This document shows positions 33,785-42,443 of a stretch of 64,000 nucleotides of DNA, one piece after another; positions within the stretch are counted from its first letter, which is position 1; every line of letters begins with the position of its first letter. Made by a program: the position numbers and the translations under genes. The stretch lies in contig CAYRHJ010000030.1 in assembly GCA_964424105.1 (NCBI GenBank), positions 239,423 to 303,422 on the forward strand, read 5' to 3'. The notes beneath the pieces were generated by a model. The model was not told the origin of the DNA, searched no databases, and saw only the letters and a program-made list of their open reading frames with translations. This DNA is from CAYRHJ01 sp964424105. GTDB lineage: Bacteria; Planctomycetota; Phycisphaerae; UBA1845.

Positions 33785-34414
33785 CTACCCCGCCAAACCC
33801 GCCAGGATGCGAAACCCGGATGTTTCCTGCGTGACGACCGACTGTAGCAGTTCCTTGAGCCTGGATCGCGCCCGATGCAAATGGCTCTTGACGGTTGCGA
33901 CCGGCAACTCAAGGATTTGAGCAATTTCCTGACAACTATGCTCGTGCCGATAAAACAAAACGACCGTGGCCTTTTGGGCGTCGGTCAGGCGTTCAACCGC
34001 CTTCCAAACGACACCACACAAGTGCCTGGACTCGTCACTTTCAGCCATGTTTCGACTGGGTTCGCTGTCCTCGGATTTGTCCTGGAGCGTCGCGGCGTTA
34101 AACTCGCCGGTAAAGACCCGTTTCCGGCGAATCGAATTGAGGCACAGACGATAGGCGATGGTGAACAGCCAGGTGCTGAAACGATATTCCGTGGAAAACG
34201 ATTCCAACGAAGCGAACGCTTTCAGAAACGCATCTTGTACGACTTCCTCGGCGTCATGGTGGTTGCGAATAATACGATGCACGAACGAAAACAAGCGATC
34301 CCGATGTGTGTCGACCAGTTGGCGCAAAGCGTCCGCCTCCCCGCGTCGGGCGCGGGTGACGAGCCGCTTTTCGGCGCGGCGATCCGTTTCACTCGTAGCC
34401 AGCATTTCATGCAT
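33785..34414 (-). CDS. ECF (RpoE-like) sigma factor
   Basis: The 209-residue protein has region 2 (DALRQLVDTHRDRLFSFVHRIIRNHHDAEEVVQDAFLKAF then FSTWLFTIAYRLCLNSIRRK) and region 4 (LTDAQKATVVLFYRHEHSCQEIAQILELPVATVKSHLHRARSRLKELL), joined by a Ser/Glu-rich linker. It directs RNA polymerase to stress-type promoters. The anti-sigma gene follows at once, the usual arrangement. GAGGTGG lies 9 bp before the ATG, and a TATAAT box 25 bp upstream (34439-34434) suggests housekeeping transcription of the operon. Confidence 0.94.
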   Translation of the reverse strand: MHEMLATSETDRRAEKRLVTRARRGEADALRQLVDTHRDRLFSFVHRIIRNHHDAEEVVQDAFLKAFASLESFSTEYRFSTWLFTIAYRLCLNSIRRKRVFTGEFNAATLQDKSEDSEPSRNMAESDESRHLCGVVWKAVERLTDAQKATVVLFYRHEHSCQEIAQILELPVATVKSHLHRARSRLKELLQSVVTQETSGFRILAGLAG

Positions 34415-34433
34415 CGTTATAAACCACCTCTCT

Positions 34434-34439
34434 ATTATA
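34434..34439 (-). promoter_or_regulatory. TATAAT box of the sigma/anti-sigma operon
   Basis: Read on the minus strand this is a perfect TATAAT, placed so that transcription would start about 13 bp before the ATG at 34414, with the GAGGTGG site near the very 5' end. The best -35 match, TTGTAA, is 20 bp upstream, longer than ideal. Confidence 0.45.
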
Positions 34440-34501
34440 CCTCTATCGTGCTTCGTGCGTTACAATCTTTCAAGGTCCCAATCTTGAATGTGGGCGATTG
34501 C

Positions 34502-34522
34502 AAAGGCTGTCAGGCCTTTTTT
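34502..34522 (+). terminator. Terminator-like hairpin in the smpB leader
   Basis: AAAGGC (34502-34507) pairs with GCCTTT (34514-34519) across a six-base loop and runs into six Ts. No plus-strand gene ends here: it lies 39 bp before the smpB ATG, in the divergent space from the sigma factor gene. A TACAAT box near 34464 would put it inside the smpB leader, as an attenuator. Confidence 0.45.
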
Positions 34523-34560
34523 CCCTGAATATCCGATAACGTCATTATTGTCAATAGTTT

Positions 34561-35028
34561 ATGGCCAAGAAACCGTCCACGGATCGAATGGCTTGCCGAA
34601 ATAAGAAGGCCTCCTTCAAGTTCGAATGGCTCGAAAAGCTTGAATGTGGCATCGTCTTGCGGGGCACAGAGGTGAAAAGCCTCCGCGTTGGCCAGGCTTC
34701 TTTGGAAGAAGCGTACGCCCGAATCGAGGACGATGAGCTTTGGATGATTGGATTCCACATCCCGCCCTACGAGCACGGAAACGTTCAAAACCACGACCCC
34801 ACCCGCCGACGTAAACTTCTGCTTCACCGCCGGGAGATTTCTCGGCTTGGGCAGAAGGTGGTTCTTCGCGGTTTGACCCTGGTCCCCTTGGACGTACATT
34901 TCAACGAACGGGGCTTGGCGAAAGTGACGCTGGCGCTCGCACGAGGCAAAACCACGCACGACAAGCGACAGGTTCTTCAAAAACGCGACGCCCAGCGCGA
35001 GATGGATCGAGCCATGCGCCGACGCTAG
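34561..35028 (+). CDS. smpB: SsrA-binding protein SmpB
   Basis: SmpB carries tmRNA to stalled ribosomes for trans-translation. The 155-residue protein has the OB-like core: NKKASFKFEWLEKLECGIVLRGTEVKSLR, the GQASLEEAYARIEDDELWMIGFHIPPYEHGN block, then HDPTRRRKLLLHRREI. The C-terminal basic tail KTTHDKRQVLQKRDAQREMDRAMRRR enters the A site. The length is normal. No strong ribosome binding site precedes the ATG. The ssrA (tmRNA) gene is not in this window. The mutase gene follows 29 bp later. Confidence 0.96.
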   Translation: MAKKPSTDRMACRNKKASFKFEWLEKLECGIVLRGTEVKSLRVGQASLEEAYARIEDDELWMIGFHIPPYEHGNVQNHDPTRRRKLLLHRREISRLGQKVVLRGLTLVPLDVHFNERGLAKVTLALARGKTTHDKRQVLQKRDAQREMDRAMRRR

Positions 35029-35057
35029 GAGGTCTTCCACTTGACAAGGACACACGC

Positions 35058-36566
35058 ATGACCTTGATCATGAGCGTATCGGGGGTTCGCGGACGAGTCG
35101 AAGCCGATCAGCCCGACCAAGTCACCATGACACCTGACGTGGCCAAGCGCATGGGACAAGCCTATGCGACGTTCATCGTTCGGGATGTCATCGGCTCCCC
35201 CACCTCCAAAGGAGGTGGGCCACCCATAGGAGGTGGGCCACCCATAGGAGGTGGGCCACCCGTAGGAGATGGGCCACCCGTCGGAGGCGGGCCACCCGAC
35301 CCACCGGGCGCCGACCGGTTTCTGATGGCTGGGCGCGACGGTCGACCGGGTGGACAGGCCCTGATGGCGGCGTTTGTCGACGGAGCCGCCCGCTGCGGGA
35401 TGCGCGTGGCCGACCTCGGCATTGTCACCACGCCGGGCGTGGCCATCGCGGTCAAGAAAGCGCGGGCAGCCGGCGGCGTCGTGATTACCGCCAGTCACAA
35501 TCCCGCGCAGTGGAACGGCATTAAGTTGATCACGGGCGAAGGACGGGCGCCGTCCAAATCCGTGGCCGACCACGTTTTTGAAATTTTCAATCGCGGAGAT
35601 TTCGCTGAAAGAACCACGTCAACCCAGCCTGTTACGCCCGACTTCAATATCCATGACGTACACGTACAAGCCGTTCGAGAACATGTCGACGTTGAACGAA
35701 TTCGATCGTGCTCGTTTCACGTCGTGCTGGACAGCATCAACGGCGCCGGAGCCACACCGGGCCGAATGCTGTTGGAACAGCTTGGCTGTCGCGTGACGCA
35801 TTTGAACTCCGAATCCGAGCTTGTCTTCGCCCATCCTCCTGAACCGTTGGCGGAGAACCTGACCGACGTATGTGAACAGGTGAGCCGCGTCGGGGCTGAC
35901 CTGGCATTCGTCCAAGACCCGGACGCCGATCGCGTCGCACTGATTGATGAATCGGGGCGTTTCGTTGGCGAGGAGTTGAGCCTGGCCCTCGCGGTTCTGC
36001 GGACTTTCGAAACGCACCCTGGACCCGTGGCTGCGAATCTTTCAACGTCCCGTTTGATCGACGATATGGCCGAGGAGGCTGGCGGACCGTGTTGCGTGTA
36101 TCGATCGGCGGTGGGAGAAGCCCACGTCGTGGACACGATGCTGGAAAAGAAATGCGTCATCGGCGGTGAAGGCAACGGCGGGGTGATTGATCCTCGCGTC
36201 GTGCGCGTGCGCGATAGTCTTTCGGGAATGGCCATTGTGTTGGATTTGCTCGCGGCCCGCCGTCAACGTCTGTCGGAAGTCGTGGGCGGCCTGTCTACCT
36301 ACGCCATGCTCAAAACGAAGGTAGCGTGCGGTCGCGAACGAGTGTCATCGGCGTTGAAGACCTTGCGTCGGGAATTTGCCGATCAGCGAGTCAATGAACT
36401 TGACGGCATCCGTATCGATTGGCCTGCCGAAAAGGAATGGGTGCACGTCCGCGGGTCCAACACGGAGCCCATCCTGCGTATCATCGTGGAAGCGTCGAAC
36501 GCGAAAGCCGCAAACGAACTGATAGAACGAGTGCAAACGATGATTGCGAGGGGCGGGCCATCGTAG
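35058..36566 (+). CDS. Phosphoglucosamine/phosphomannomutase interrupted by an in-frame repeat
   Basis: The 502-residue alpha-D-phosphohexomutase has all four landmarks. These are the start SVSGVRGRV, the phosphoserine loop VVITASHNPAQWNGIK (Ser146), the Mg loop FVQDPDADRVALID, and the sugar-phosphate loop RGSNTEPILRII. GlmM, which makes glucosamine-1-phosphate for peptidoglycan, is the best guess, but ManB-type activity is possible. Between MGQAYATFI and DRFLMAGRDGRPGG, where relatives have only a few residues, residues about 43-84 form a Gly/Pro-rich repeat (GGGPPI and variants). It is encoded by a copy of an intergenic palindromic repeat. The frame is kept and every catalytic motif is intact, so the gene is probably functional. 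It lies 29 bp after smpB. Confidence 0.92.
   Translation: MTLIMSVSGVRGRVEADQPDQVTMTPDVAKRMGQAYATFIVRDVIGSPTSKGGGPPIGGGPPIGGGPPVGDGPPVGGGPPDPPGADRFLMAGRDGRPGGQALMAAFVDGAARCGMRVADLGIVTTPGVAIAVKKARAAGGVVITASHNPAQWNGIKLITGEGRAPSKSVADHVFEIFNRGDFAERTTSTQPVTPDFNIHDVHVQAVREHVDVERIRSCSFHVVLDSINGAGATPGRMLLEQLGCRVTHLNSESELVFAHPPEPLAENLTDVCEQVSRVGADLAFVQDPDADRVALIDESGRFVGEELSLALAVLRTFETHPGPVAANLSTSRLIDDMAEEAGGPCCVYRSAVGEAHVVDTMLEKKCVIGGEGNGGVIDPRVVRVRDSLSGMAIVLDLLAARRQRLSEVVGGLSTYAMLKTKVACGRERVSSALKTLRREFADQRVNELDGIRIDWPAEKEWVHVRGSNTEPILRIIVEASNAKAANELIERVQTMIARGGPS
35184..35300 (+). repeat. Intergenic-type palindromic repeat expanded inside the mutase gene
   Basis: Positions 35187-35224 match, with one difference in the first 38 bases, the reverse complement of the intergenic element at 7087-7125 (CCCACCTCC-AAA-GGAGGTGGGCCACCC). 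The 18-bp unit GGAGGTGGGCCACCCATA then occurs five times (35211-35228, 35229-35246, 35247-35264, 35265-35282, 35283-35300). The last two have drifted. As 18 is a multiple of three, expansion keeps the reading frame. Confidence 0.9.
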
Positions 36567-36616
36567 GGAATGGACCATCGTAGACGGTGGATTTGGTATG
36601 TCGAACTGTGCGAGAA

Positions 36617-36643
36617 GCCCGCTCGCTTTGCGCTCGCGGCTCG
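36617..36643 (-). repeat. Dispersed GAGCCGCGAGCGC-type repeat copy
   Basis: On the minus strand this reads CGAGCCGCGAGCGC-AAAGCGAGCGGGC, matching copies at 7138-7163, 20684-20710, 54517-54539 and 58689-58714. It sits between the converging mutase and yebC genes. Confidence 0.75.
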
Positions 36644-36677
36644 TAAATATGTTCGTGTCGAATCCCGTCGCGCGCCG

Positions 36678-37427
36678 TCAATCTGCGGCCAGCAGTTTCA
36701 TCACGTCATCGGGCACGTCGAAATTGGACGACACGCTTTCGACGTCATCCTGTTCTTCCAACGCTTCGATGAGTTGAAGCACCCGCTTGGCACTGCTGAG
36801 GTCCAAGGTCACGTTGGTCTCCGCAAGGCTGACCACGTCCGACCCTTCAATCGGGATTTGTGCCGCTTCCAAGGCACTCTTGACCGATTGATACGCATCG
36901 GGCGAACAGGTCACCTCGTGTATCAACTCTGACGATGAAACGTCGTCCGCGCCGGCCTCCAATGCTACTTCCATCAATCGTTCTTCGCTGACCGACTCAG
37001 CGATGATGGTGAAAACGCCTTTCTGCGAGAACATCCAGGCTACGCAGTTCGACGGGCCCAGATTGCCACCGCCCCGTTCGAAAATTTTCTTGATCTCTGC
37101 GGCGGTGCGATGGCGGTTGTCGGTCAGCGCTCGGGCCATGACGGCCACGCCGTTGACGCCGTAACCTTCGTAAACGACTTCCTCGTACGACTCGCCGGCC
37201 AACTCACCGGTCCCCTTCTTGACGGCTTTCTCGATGGTGTCCTTGGGCATGTTGTCCGCTTTGGCCTTGTCGATGGCCAAGCGAAGGCGGGGATTGTCAT
37301 CGGGACTTCCGCCGCTGCGGGCGGCCATGGTGACGTTGCGGGCCAGCTTGCTCCAGTTCTTGCCGCGCTTGGCGTCAAGCCGGGCCTTCTTGTGCTTGAT
37401 GGTGGACCATTTGGAGTGGCCTGACAT
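36678..37427 (-). CDS. yebC: YebC/PmpR-family protein
   Basis: The 249-residue protein has the full YebC/TACO1 pattern: MSGHSKWSTIKHKKARLDAKRGK at the start, NPRLRLAIDKAKADNMPKDTIEKAVKKG, YEGYGVNGVAVMARALTDNRHRTAAEIKKIFERGGGNLG, and the last part with VSSNFDVPDDV. Such proteins act either as DNA-binding regulators or, by more recent work on relatives, as translation factors for difficult proline stretches. I cannot choose from sequence. It is the last gene of the nusA-infB-rbfA direction, 40 bp after the TPR gene. Confidence 0.95.
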   Translation of the reverse strand: MSGHSKWSTIKHKKARLDAKRGKNWSKLARNVTMAARSGGSPDDNPRLRLAIDKAKADNMPKDTIEKAVKKGTGELAGESYEEVVYEGYGVNGVAVMARALTDNRHRTAAEIKKIFERGGGNLGPSNCVAWMFSQKGVFTIIAESVSEERLMEVALEAGADDVSSSELIHEVTCSPDAYQSVKSALEAAQIPIEGSDVVSLAETNVTLDLSSAKRVLQLIEALEEQDDVESVSSNFDVPDDVMKLLAAD

Positions 37428-37466
37428 CGCTATCCTTCTCCGTCAAAGTTGATCGTGCGATCGATG

Positions 37467-40400
37467 TTATCGTCCGTCCGCTGGTGGGTCTGTTGAGCGC
37501 TCGGCACCGATGGGAGCGACTTGAGGTTCGTTCCCGGCGGAGTGGGCTTCGATCTTCGCATGAACACGGACCAGGAGCTCCTGCAAATCAGGCCGGTTTC
37601 TCTGATCCTCGTTTTGCTCGATGTGCTTGATCGAGTCTTGCCAATGTTGCACAGCCTTTTCCCGGTCGCCGTTTCTCCAGAGCGCGTCGCCCAGGTGGTC
37701 GTACACAACCGGGTCTTCGCCCGAACTGGCGTGGACCGCTTTCTTGAGCCATCCCAAGGACTCGTCAAACCGCGCCTTTTTGTAGAGCACCCAGCCCAGG
37801 CTATCGATGTAGGCGCCGTTATCGGGATCGTGGATCAACGCGAAGCGAATCATCTTTTCCGCCTCGTCCAAGCGAATGCCCTGATCCGCCAGGCTGTAGC
37901 CCAGATCGTTATTCACGCCCGGGTCCGATTTGGCCATCTCATACGCCTGTTCCAATACCGCGATGGCTTGGTCGCTTTCGGACTGATTCTGATAGCATTG
38001 CGACAGCAGTCGGAGATAGGAAAATCGAAAACCGTCGTCCTCGACCTCGTCAATCCATTTCCGCAGGTTTTGAATGGCTTGACCGTATCGATGACCGAGC
38101 AGTTGGGCGATGGCGATTCGCTGTTGCAAAACGTTAAGCATGCGCGGATTGAACTGAAGTTGACCCCCTTCCAGTTGCTGGATCCAAGATGACAACAGGT
38201 CAACCATCTCGTCATATCGCCGGGCGCTTTGCAGAACCTGCTGACGAAGTTCCCGCCAGGACCAGTCACTTTCCGCGTTGGCTTCGAAATTGTCCAACAG
38301 TTCCAGGGCATCGTCGTATCGCTCAGCCAAGGACAGATGCAATATCATCTGGCGGCGCGTGTTCGCGTTTGACGGGTCCACCTCCAACGTATCCAGCAAG
38401 ACCTGCTCGGCCTCGTCATGACGTTTCGCCCGCATCAGCGCCCACCACATCGATTGACGAGCCTCGTCGTCAAGCCGATCACGCTCATACCAGATTCGGG
38501 CCCGCGCCACGGCCTCGTCAAAGCGCTCCGCCGCGACGTAGGCTTCGAGCAGCCATTGCGTCGTCCGAGCGTGGTCCGCAGTGGCATCGTTCGCAGTGGC
38601 GTCGTCCCATTCCTTGACCAGCGCGATGCGATCCTCCGTGCGATGGGCACGGCGTAACGCATGGATCGCCTGCTCGCGGTAACGTTCTATCTGCTCGCTC
38701 GACAGCTTCGCCTGTTGCAAGCGACGCGTGACCAGTTCGTAGGCTTCGTCGAATCGTTGATCAATCATCAAGTCATTCCACAGTCGATCGATCCAGATCG
38801 ACCGGTTGGGATGACGGGTCAGCAACCGTTTCAGCGTGTCGATGGCCTCCCCAAACTGGAGCGATTGTTCGAGCGCCGGGACGGTTTGGGCCAATGCTTC
38901 AAGGTGGTCGGGTTCGATTTCCAGGGCTTTTCGCAGCAACTCCAGCGCGTCGGCCGCTTTGAAGTCCGCCAGGAAACCCTCGGCCAATCGCACGTACGTG
39001 GTGGCATCGGGCCCATGCTCGGCCAAGGCGTCCGAAAGGATATCGCGATACCCGGCCCAGTCAGGACTGGAGCGTGCAAAACCTCGCTTGGCCAACGCCA
39101 GACACCGAGCGATGCGGTGCGGAGAGGAGGACAATCGCTTCAGTTCTGCGAGCTGATTGGATAATTCATCCGCCCGTTCGCTGTCTTCAGACAATACCTG
39201 TATGTACAGTTCTCGTCCTTCTTCATGCAGCGGGCTGGTCTGAAGCAGGGTTTTCAACTCCAGCAAGCCCCGCCGCGCTTCGTGCGTACGCAAGTACAAC
39301 TTCGCCAATGCGAACATCGCGTCCGCATCGGAGCGGTTCAGGCGTTGGGCCGATCGGAAATGCTCCTCAGCCTGGGCGAAGTCGTCCTGCCCCGCGTAGG
39401 CTTCACCGCAAAGACGCTGAAGCCGACTATCGCCGGACAATAATTCAGCGTCGGCGGACAGAACATCGATGGCTTCTTGCCATTGATAGCGCTTCAAATA
39501 CAGCGAACCGAGCGCGGCCCGACCCTCAACAAACGCGCCGTTCAATGATACCGAGTGGCGCAAAAGCTCCTCCGCTCGCTCGCTCCGGCCCGCTTCGCCG
39601 GCCAGCTCTCCCATGAGATAATCGCTTGCAAAATCGTCCGGCAGCAGGTGCGGCGCGTTGGTTTCACCAAGCAAGGCACGGATGGCTTCGGCGTGCTCAG
39701 CAAACTGGACGATTTTGGCGCGAGCCGTTGTGGCGTTCAGTTCGTCGGCTCGGACGGCAGCCGCCAACGTGCTCAATGTTTCCGACCATCGGCCTGCACC
39801 TGACAACAGGTCCGCCAATCGCCAGTAAACGACGCTCTTGGCAGCCGGGCGGTTGGCGGCGTCGGTGAGGACCTCGATGGCCCGCTCGCCACGTTCAAAC
39901 CTTTGCAACGTATCCACGTAGGCCATCAGGTAATCCACGCGGTCCGGGTCTTGTTCGTACAAACCCTCCACGTCGACAAGCAATTGTTCCGGGTGGCCCG
40001 CGGCTTCGTGTATCGACGCCAACAAATCGATCGCCCGCTCGCTTTCCGACAAGAGCGATCGGGCGTGCACCAGCGCTTCATCGTACCGGCCGATTCGCAT
40101 CAACAACCTGGCCAAGTGTTCGCGCGTGCCGGGGTCCGGCTTGCGAACAGAAATGGACTGCTGGAGCGCGTCTGCCGCTTCTGAATATCGTCCCAACTTT
40201 TCATAGGCCACCGAAATCGGCGCGCCCGCGTTTCCCTGGTTGATCTGCAACAGCGAGGCCAACTCCGATTCCGCCTTCTGCGAATCGGAGAGGCTGGCGA
40301 CTGAATCCTCGAACCGGCGATATTCGGAAATGGCCGCCGTCAGATAACCCTCCGCGTTCAGCGCCCGAGCCAAGTGAAAATGACACAGGGCGACGTAGGC

Positions 40401-40967
40401 GGGCTGCTCGCTCGCATTGCTGGCCAGCAGGGCCGTGCGGAATTCGCGAATCGCATCGTCATACTTCAAGTCGTCTGACGACAATCGACCCAAATGATAG
40501 TGCGTCACAACGTCGTCATCGTTGGCGGCGACGGCCTTGGCCAGATGCTGGCGAACGCGCTCGACGATTCCGGCGGCCCGCAACGCGACCGCGATCTCAC
40601 GATGCAGCACCGGGTGATTCGGCTCGAGGCGCAGCGCCTTCTCGATTTCAAGACTGGCTTCGGTGTAGCGCTGCTCGGCAAACAGCTCCCGCCCCCGCTG
40701 CAAACGGCGGACCGAGCGGGCTGAAAGTTCGGGAACGCCCCCTTCCGGAGGTCGCGGAGCCAATGCCGCCGGCTCGATCCGATCGATGGACAGATACGCC
40801 CGACTCGGGGTTACAGGCTCCGCCGTTCGTGGCGGATCGGCGACGACTGGACTTCCCTCGCTGGGACGAGAGGTGGCGCAGCCGGAAGCGATGGCCGCGA
40901 CCATCGCGCCACACCCGAAGAACCGCATAAGACAGCCGATGACTGTGGACAGTGGATTTACGTTCAC
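37467..40967 (-). CDS. Large TPR-repeat lipoprotein
   Basis: The 1166-residue protein starts with a signal ending in IASG-C30, so it is probably a lipoprotein. After a Pro-rich linker it is almost wholly tetratricopeptide repeats from about residue 87 to the end, for example RGRELFAEQRYTEASLEIEKALRLEPNHP, then LGRYSEAADALQQSI, and at the C terminus NNDLGYSLADQGIRLDEAEKMI. It is likely a scaffold for envelope protein assembly. The GTG start overlaps the stop of the HhH gene (GTGA), and GAGGG lies about 7 bp before it. Confidence 0.88.
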   Translation of the reverse strand: MNVNPLSTVIGCLMRFFGCGAMVAAIASGCATSRPSEGSPVVADPPRTAEPVTPSRAYLSIDRIEPAALAPRPPEGGVPELSARSVRRLQRGRELFAEQRYTEASLEIEKALRLEPNHPVLHREIAVALRAAGIVERVRQHLAKAVAANDDDVVTHYHLGRLSSDDLKYDDAIREFRTALLASNASEQPAYVALCHFHLARALNAEGYLTAAISEYRRFEDSVASLSDSQKAESELASLLQINQGNAGAPISVAYEKLGRYSEAADALQQSISVRKPDPGTREHLARLLMRIGRYDEALVHARSLLSESERAIDLLASIHEAAGHPEQLLVDVEGLYEQDPDRVDYLMAYVDTLQRFERGERAIEVLTDAANRPAAKSVVYWRLADLLSGAGRWSETLSTLAAAVRADELNATTARAKIVQFAEHAEAIRALLGETNAPHLLPDDFASDYLMGELAGEAGRSERAEELLRHSVSLNGAFVEGRAALGSLYLKRYQWQEAIDVLSADAELLSGDSRLQRLCGEAYAGQDDFAQAEEHFRSAQRLNRSDADAMFALAKLYLRTHEARRGLLELKTLLQTSPLHEEGRELYIQVLSEDSERADELSNQLAELKRLSSSPHRIARCLALAKRGFARSSPDWAGYRDILSDALAEHGPDATTYVRLAEGFLADFKAADALELLRKALEIEPDHLEALAQTVPALEQSLQFGEAIDTLKRLLTRHPNRSIWIDRLWNDLMIDQRFDEAYELVTRRLQQAKLSSEQIERYREQAIHALRRAHRTEDRIALVKEWDDATANDATADHARTTQWLLEAYVAAERFDEAVARARIWYERDRLDDEARQSMWWALMRAKRHDEAEQVLLDTLEVDPSNANTRRQMILHLSLAERYDDALELLDNFEANAESDWSWRELRQQVLQSARRYDEMVDLLSSWIQQLEGGQLQFNPRMLNVLQQRIAIAQLLGHRYGQAIQNLRKWIDEVEDDGFRFSYLRLLSQCYQNQSESDQAIAVLEQAYEMAKSDPGVNNDLGYSLADQGIRLDEAEKMIRFALIHDPDNGAYIDSLGWVLYKKARFDESLGWLKKAVHASSGEDPVVYDHLGDALWRNGDREKAVQHWQDSIKHIEQNEDQRNRPDLQELLVRVHAKIEAHSAGNEPQVAPIGAERSTDPPADGR

Positions 40968-41713
40968 AACTTGGCCCTCTTTTTTCGTTGATCCGTTCTC
41001 TTTCCTGTCAACGATTTCGTGGGACTTTTGGCTCGGGCCGATCGTCTTGCAGCTGGTTTGGTATCATCGGATCGTCGGCTGTCGGTTTTTCTTGCCCGCG
41101 GCGAAGCCGAACCGGAATCCAATTGCATTTCGGCCAAAAGGCAAAATTCACGCGCATCGGCGGCGCTGATGTTTCGTTCCAAGAACGCCTGCACTTCGTG
41201 GATCGTGGCGGACGGTTCCACCAACTCCTGCGCCACCAGCATCTCGTAAAGCGGCTTGCTCACTGGAATGGCGTGCCCGCCCAAGCTCCATAGAATAACC
41301 GAGGCCGCCGCGTGGGCGTCCATGCCGTCGAGGCTCTCGAGGTATTGCCGGGCTTCCCGAAGCCCCATCTTCTCTAATGACCGCAAGTGCATTCCGTGCT
41401 GCTTGCGAAAAACGGCATTGAGGGCACTTCGAACGGCTTCTCCGCGCTTACCCGCCTCTGGAACAAAAGGGCGAATCACCGCCGCGATTTCCGCGCGAGT
41501 GGACACGCGTACTTCGTTGTAATCCACCATCGCGTCCAGCAGCGCCTTGGCTGCTTTTACGGCGTTTTTGATGGTCGATTGGTCACCCAACAAGCCGATC
41601 ACCAATTGATCCACCGGATCGGATGGCGCTGGAACTTTCGGCACGTCCGATTGTTTCTTCCACGATGCCAATGCGCGTTTGACACGACGTGCATAAAACG
41701 TACCGCCCTTCAT
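40964..41713 (-). CDS. HhH-GPD (endonuclease III-like) protein lacking an obvious iron-sulfur cluster
   Basis: The 249-residue protein resembles the endonuclease III fold. DPVDQLVIGLLGDQSTIKNAVKAAKALL is in the position of the first helices. VRVSTRAEIAAVIRPF and LESLDGMDAHAAASVILWSLGGHAIPVSKPL match the helix-hairpin-helix and the following strand. The usual catalytic Lys in the hairpin and the Cys residues of a [4Fe-4S] cluster are not evident, so glycosylase activity is doubtful. The last 45 residues are a Lys/Arg/Ser-rich tail that could bind DNA. It overlaps rbfA (ATGA) and the TPR gene (GTGA), so it is in the translation operon. Confidence 0.75.
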   Translation of the reverse strand: MKGGTFYARRVKRALASWKKQSDVPKVPAPSDPVDQLVIGLLGDQSTIKNAVKAAKALLDAMVDYNEVRVSTRAEIAAVIRPFVPEAGKRGEAVRSALNAVFRKQHGMHLRSLEKMGLREARQYLESLDGMDAHAAASVILWSLGGHAIPVSKPLYEMLVAQELVEPSATIHEVQAFLERNISAADAREFCLLAEMQLDSGSASPRARKTDSRRSDDTKPAARRSARAKSPTKSLTGKRTDQRKKRAKL

Positions 41714-42108
41714 GCGTCGTCTCCAACCTCGCCGTCGGCTGCGGATTCCGGATCCTGAATGGGTGGAATGTCAAGTTGGTCGATGAGTCCAATCATCTCC
41801 GCCGCCCGCTTCAACGATACGTCCTCCTCAAATCGCAACACCGGGCAATGACGAGTCTGCAATCGCTTGGCCAACAGTCGCTGCACTCGCCCCACGGCGT
41901 TTTCCAAACCCGCCATGGTCCGTCGACGTTCCGGCTCTGTGCCCAACACGCTGAAAAATATTTTGGCCATTTGCAGATCCGGGGTCATCTGCACACGAGT
42001 CACACTGGTCAACGATGAAATGCGCGGATCGCTCAGTTCATCGCGCACGATTTCGCTGACCAGCAAACGAACCTGGCTGCCCATTTTTTCCACGCGATAG
42101 GATGGCAT
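41710..42108 (-). CDS. rbfA: Ribosome-binding factor A
   Basis: RbfA helps mature the 30S subunit and 16S rRNA 5' end. The 132-residue protein has the single KH-like fold: SYRVEKMGSQVRLLVSEIVRDELSDPRI at the start, the SVTRVQMTPDLQMAKIFFSVLG strands, and LRFEEDVSLKRAAEMIGLID at the end, followed by a short acidic tail. It is separated from the infB group by 335 bp of repeat DNA but in the same direction, as in the classical nusA-infB-rbfA order. Confidence 0.93.
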   Translation of the reverse strand: MPSYRVEKMGSQVRLLVSEIVRDELSDPRISSLTSVTRVQMTPDLQMAKIFFSVLGTEPERRRTMAGLENAVGRVQRLLAKRLQTRHCPVLRFEEDVSLKRAAEMIGLIDQLDIPPIQDPESAADGEVGDDA

Positions 42109-42443
42109 TCAATCTTACCTGACGACAATTTTGCCTGTTCGAGATTAGGACGACGCTGGACACTTCGCGAACCGCGGTGCCCCATCCATCGCGCAACGAT
42201 GGGTGGGGGCCCGATGATCGGCGTTCGGAAAATCTCAAATACGCAAGCCAACTGCGCGTTGCACACCATGACGACGCCCGACCCGCGGCCAACGCAATAG
42301 CCCGCCCAACAACAACAGACCGCGCGATCCATACCGGCACGATTCAGCCACGCAATCCGATAAACGCCCTGACCGTCATTCCGGCGCAGGCCGGAATCCA
42401 GCCTTCATCACGTCGCCGAACACCAAACCCGAACAGCAGCGCT
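42109..42443. repeat. Repeat-bearing gap inside the nusA-infB-rbfA cluster
   Basis: No gene is supported. Positions 42177-42216 hold the CCCATCCATCGCGCAACGATGGGTGGGG palindrome, nearly identical to 7034-7066, including the trailing GATGATC. Positions 42375-42401 hold GTCATTCCGGCGC-AGGCCGGAATCCAG. Their stems could affect read-through into rbfA. Confidence 0.8.

Noticed and set aside
35211..35300. CRISPR array or minisatellite of viral origin
   Set aside because: The units are directly adjacent without unique spacers and match a local palindromic repeat.
37521..38192. 223-codon frame antisense to the TPR gene
   Set aside because: It mirrors the repeat structure of the TPR gene on the other strand.
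40964..41713. Functional endonuclease III
   Set aside because: The iron-sulfur Cys cluster and the catalytic Lys of the hairpin are not evident, so only the fold is claimed.
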